A DNA stretch of 5,177 nucleotides from Gemmatimonas phototrophica (GTDB lineage Bacteria > Gemmatimonadota > Gemmatimonadetes > Gemmatimonadales > Gemmatimonadaceae): NCBI GenBank assembly GCA_945870175.1, contig CAMBRJ010000247.1, forward strand, positions 1 through 5,177. The letters are read 5' to 3'. Shown piece after piece: positions 4,359-5,177 of this stretch (within the stretch, counting starts at the first letter, position 1; the number at the start of each line of letters is the position of its first letter). The notes under the pieces are model-generated. The model searched no databases. It worked only from the letters and a program-made list of their open reading frames with translations, and was not told where the DNA came from. The position numbers were made by a program, and so were the translations under genes.

Positions 4359-5177
4359 TCACAGGATACGGATGCGCACCATCCGGTCACCTTGCACGAT
4401 GCGATCCATGACGTCGAATCCGGAGAGCACCGTGCCAAACACGGTGTACGCACCGTCGAGATGCGGCTGACTGGAGTGACAGAGGTAGTACTGGCTTCCA
4501 CCGGTATCCGGCCCTGACGTGGCGAGCCCCACACATCCGCGCTCATGACGCCGCCGAGAGTAGCTCTCGCGGAGGGAGAACCCCGGTCCGCCGGTTCCGT
4601 CGCCGCGCGGATCTCCGTCCTGCACCACGAAGTTGGGGACCACGCGATGGAAGACCGTGTTCCGGTAGAACCCGTCGTTGGCCAGTCGGACGAAGGCCTC
4701 GACCACCAACGGTGCTTCGCGCCCATAGAGCTGCAGGGTGACCACGCCGTCGTCGGTCTCAATCACGGCCACGGGCTGACGGCTACCGACCGCGCCCCAC
4801 AGGCGGACCAGCCGTTCGTACTCGATCAGCGGTCGCGCGACCAGCGAGTCCGGCGTCGCCCTTCTCGGTGGACGTACCGTCGAATCCCGCGGCGCGAGCA
4901 GTCGCGTGGCCAGCGAACGGACGAGGGAATCACGATCGGTGCTGGCGCGCACGGCGAGCAGGCGAACGCGCGCGGACAGGCTGTCGTTGGCGACGTTCGC
5001 GAGACGCTGCAGCGCGGCGGTGCGTATCCGCGGATCGGTATCGGCGATGAACGTTTCCGCTGCGATTACCCGATCGACGTCGGTCGCGCGCGCGCGATGC
5101 TCGAGCGCCGCGATACGATAGCGCCAGTCGGTATGCCGCTCCCACGTGGCCACTTCGGCATCGAAGATCGGGAGTGC
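4359..5177 (-). CDS. Cyclophilin-type peptidyl-prolyl isomerase with N-terminal HEAT-like repeats (partial, start outside window)
   Basis: Proline cis-trans isomerase, presumably helping exported or envelope proteins fold. The frame is open to the window edge, giving 272 visible residues; a GTG at 5153 is possible but unlikely to be the start, because the repeat pattern and reading frame continue upstream of it. Visible residues ~10-100 are alanine/leucine/arginine-rich paired helices of HEAT type. The cyclophilin domain runs from ~136 to the end. It has FHRVVPNFVVQ (residues ~176-186), keeping the catalytic Arg, Phe and Gln of the family, then GPDTGGSQYYLC and LDGAYTVFG. The position equal to Trp121 of human cyclophilin A is His and that equal to His126 is Tyr, so cyclosporin binding is probably poor while catalysis is probably kept. 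It is the most upstream visible gene of the minus-strand run, 31 bp before the lipoprotein gene. Whether it is secreted cannot be judged without its N-terminus. Confidence 0.92.
   Translation of the reverse strand, partial: ALPIFDAEVATWERHTDWRYRIAALEHRARATDVDRVIAAETFIADTDPRIRTAALQRLANVANDSLSARVRLLAVRASTDRDSLVRSLATRLLAPRDSTVRPPRRATPDSLVARPLIEYERLVRLWGAVGSRQPVAVIETDDGVVTLQLYGREAPLVVEAFVRLANDGFYRNTVFHRVVPNFVVQDGDPRGDGTGGPGFSLRESYSRRRHERGCVGLATSGPDTGGSQYYLCHSSQPHLDGAYTVFGTVLSGFDVMDRIVQGDRMVRIRIL

Noticed and set aside
4328..4762. Upstream extension of the lipoprotein frame to 4762
   Set aside because: It overlaps the cyclophilin domain in another frame; the lipoprotein signal peptide begins exactly at the ATG at 4327.
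1..5177. CRISPR arrays, insertion sequences or phage genes
   Set aside because: No regularly spaced repeats, no transposase or integrase motifs, and no terminal inverted repeats were seen.

Overview
The window is a high-GC stretch in which every supported gene is on the minus strand, so it reads right to left. LPS-type genes (an LptE-like lipoprotein and a stand-alone heptose-phosphate adenylyltransferase) point to a Gram-negative, two-membrane bacterium. The HEAT-plus-cyclophilin protein, the divergent LptE and the overall composition suggest Gemmatimonadota. That is an impression from protein style, not a database result.

Right block (5177 to 1112): six closely packed genes, probably one operon. 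In transcription order they are a partial HEAT/cyclophilin peptidyl-prolyl isomerase, an unrecognised lipoprotein, lptE, rfaE2, rph and rdgB. After the first junction (a 31-bp gap) each gene overlaps the next by 26, 7, 8 and 4 bp, which suggests translational coupling. The first four products concern envelope assembly: folding of exported proteins, an outer-membrane lipoprotein, LPS insertion and heptose activation for the LPS core. The last two are housekeeping: RNA 3'-end trimming and clearing of non-canonical dNTPs. I see no classical terminator after rdgB.

Middle block (1032 to 647): a strong sigma70-type promoter (TTGACC, 17-bp spacer, TAACAT) drives tRNA-Pro(UGG), tRNA-Arg(UCU) and tRNA-Lys(CUU). 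None encodes its CCA end. RNase PH trims tRNA 3' ends, so its position just upstream of tRNA genes is apt, although it may be coincidental.

Left block (646 to 1): about 640 bp with no recognisable protein. It looks like a small separate transcription unit: an extended -10 promoter right behind tRNA-Lys, a 9-bp hairpin, a 53-codon reading frame with one predicted membrane helix, a second hairpin at the stop codon and a very good intrinsic terminator at 323-347. Composition and codon use differ from the flanking operon. Further left, another promoter-like pair (77-105) faces out of the window with two hairpins in its leader. The gene or RNA it would serve lies beyond position 1.
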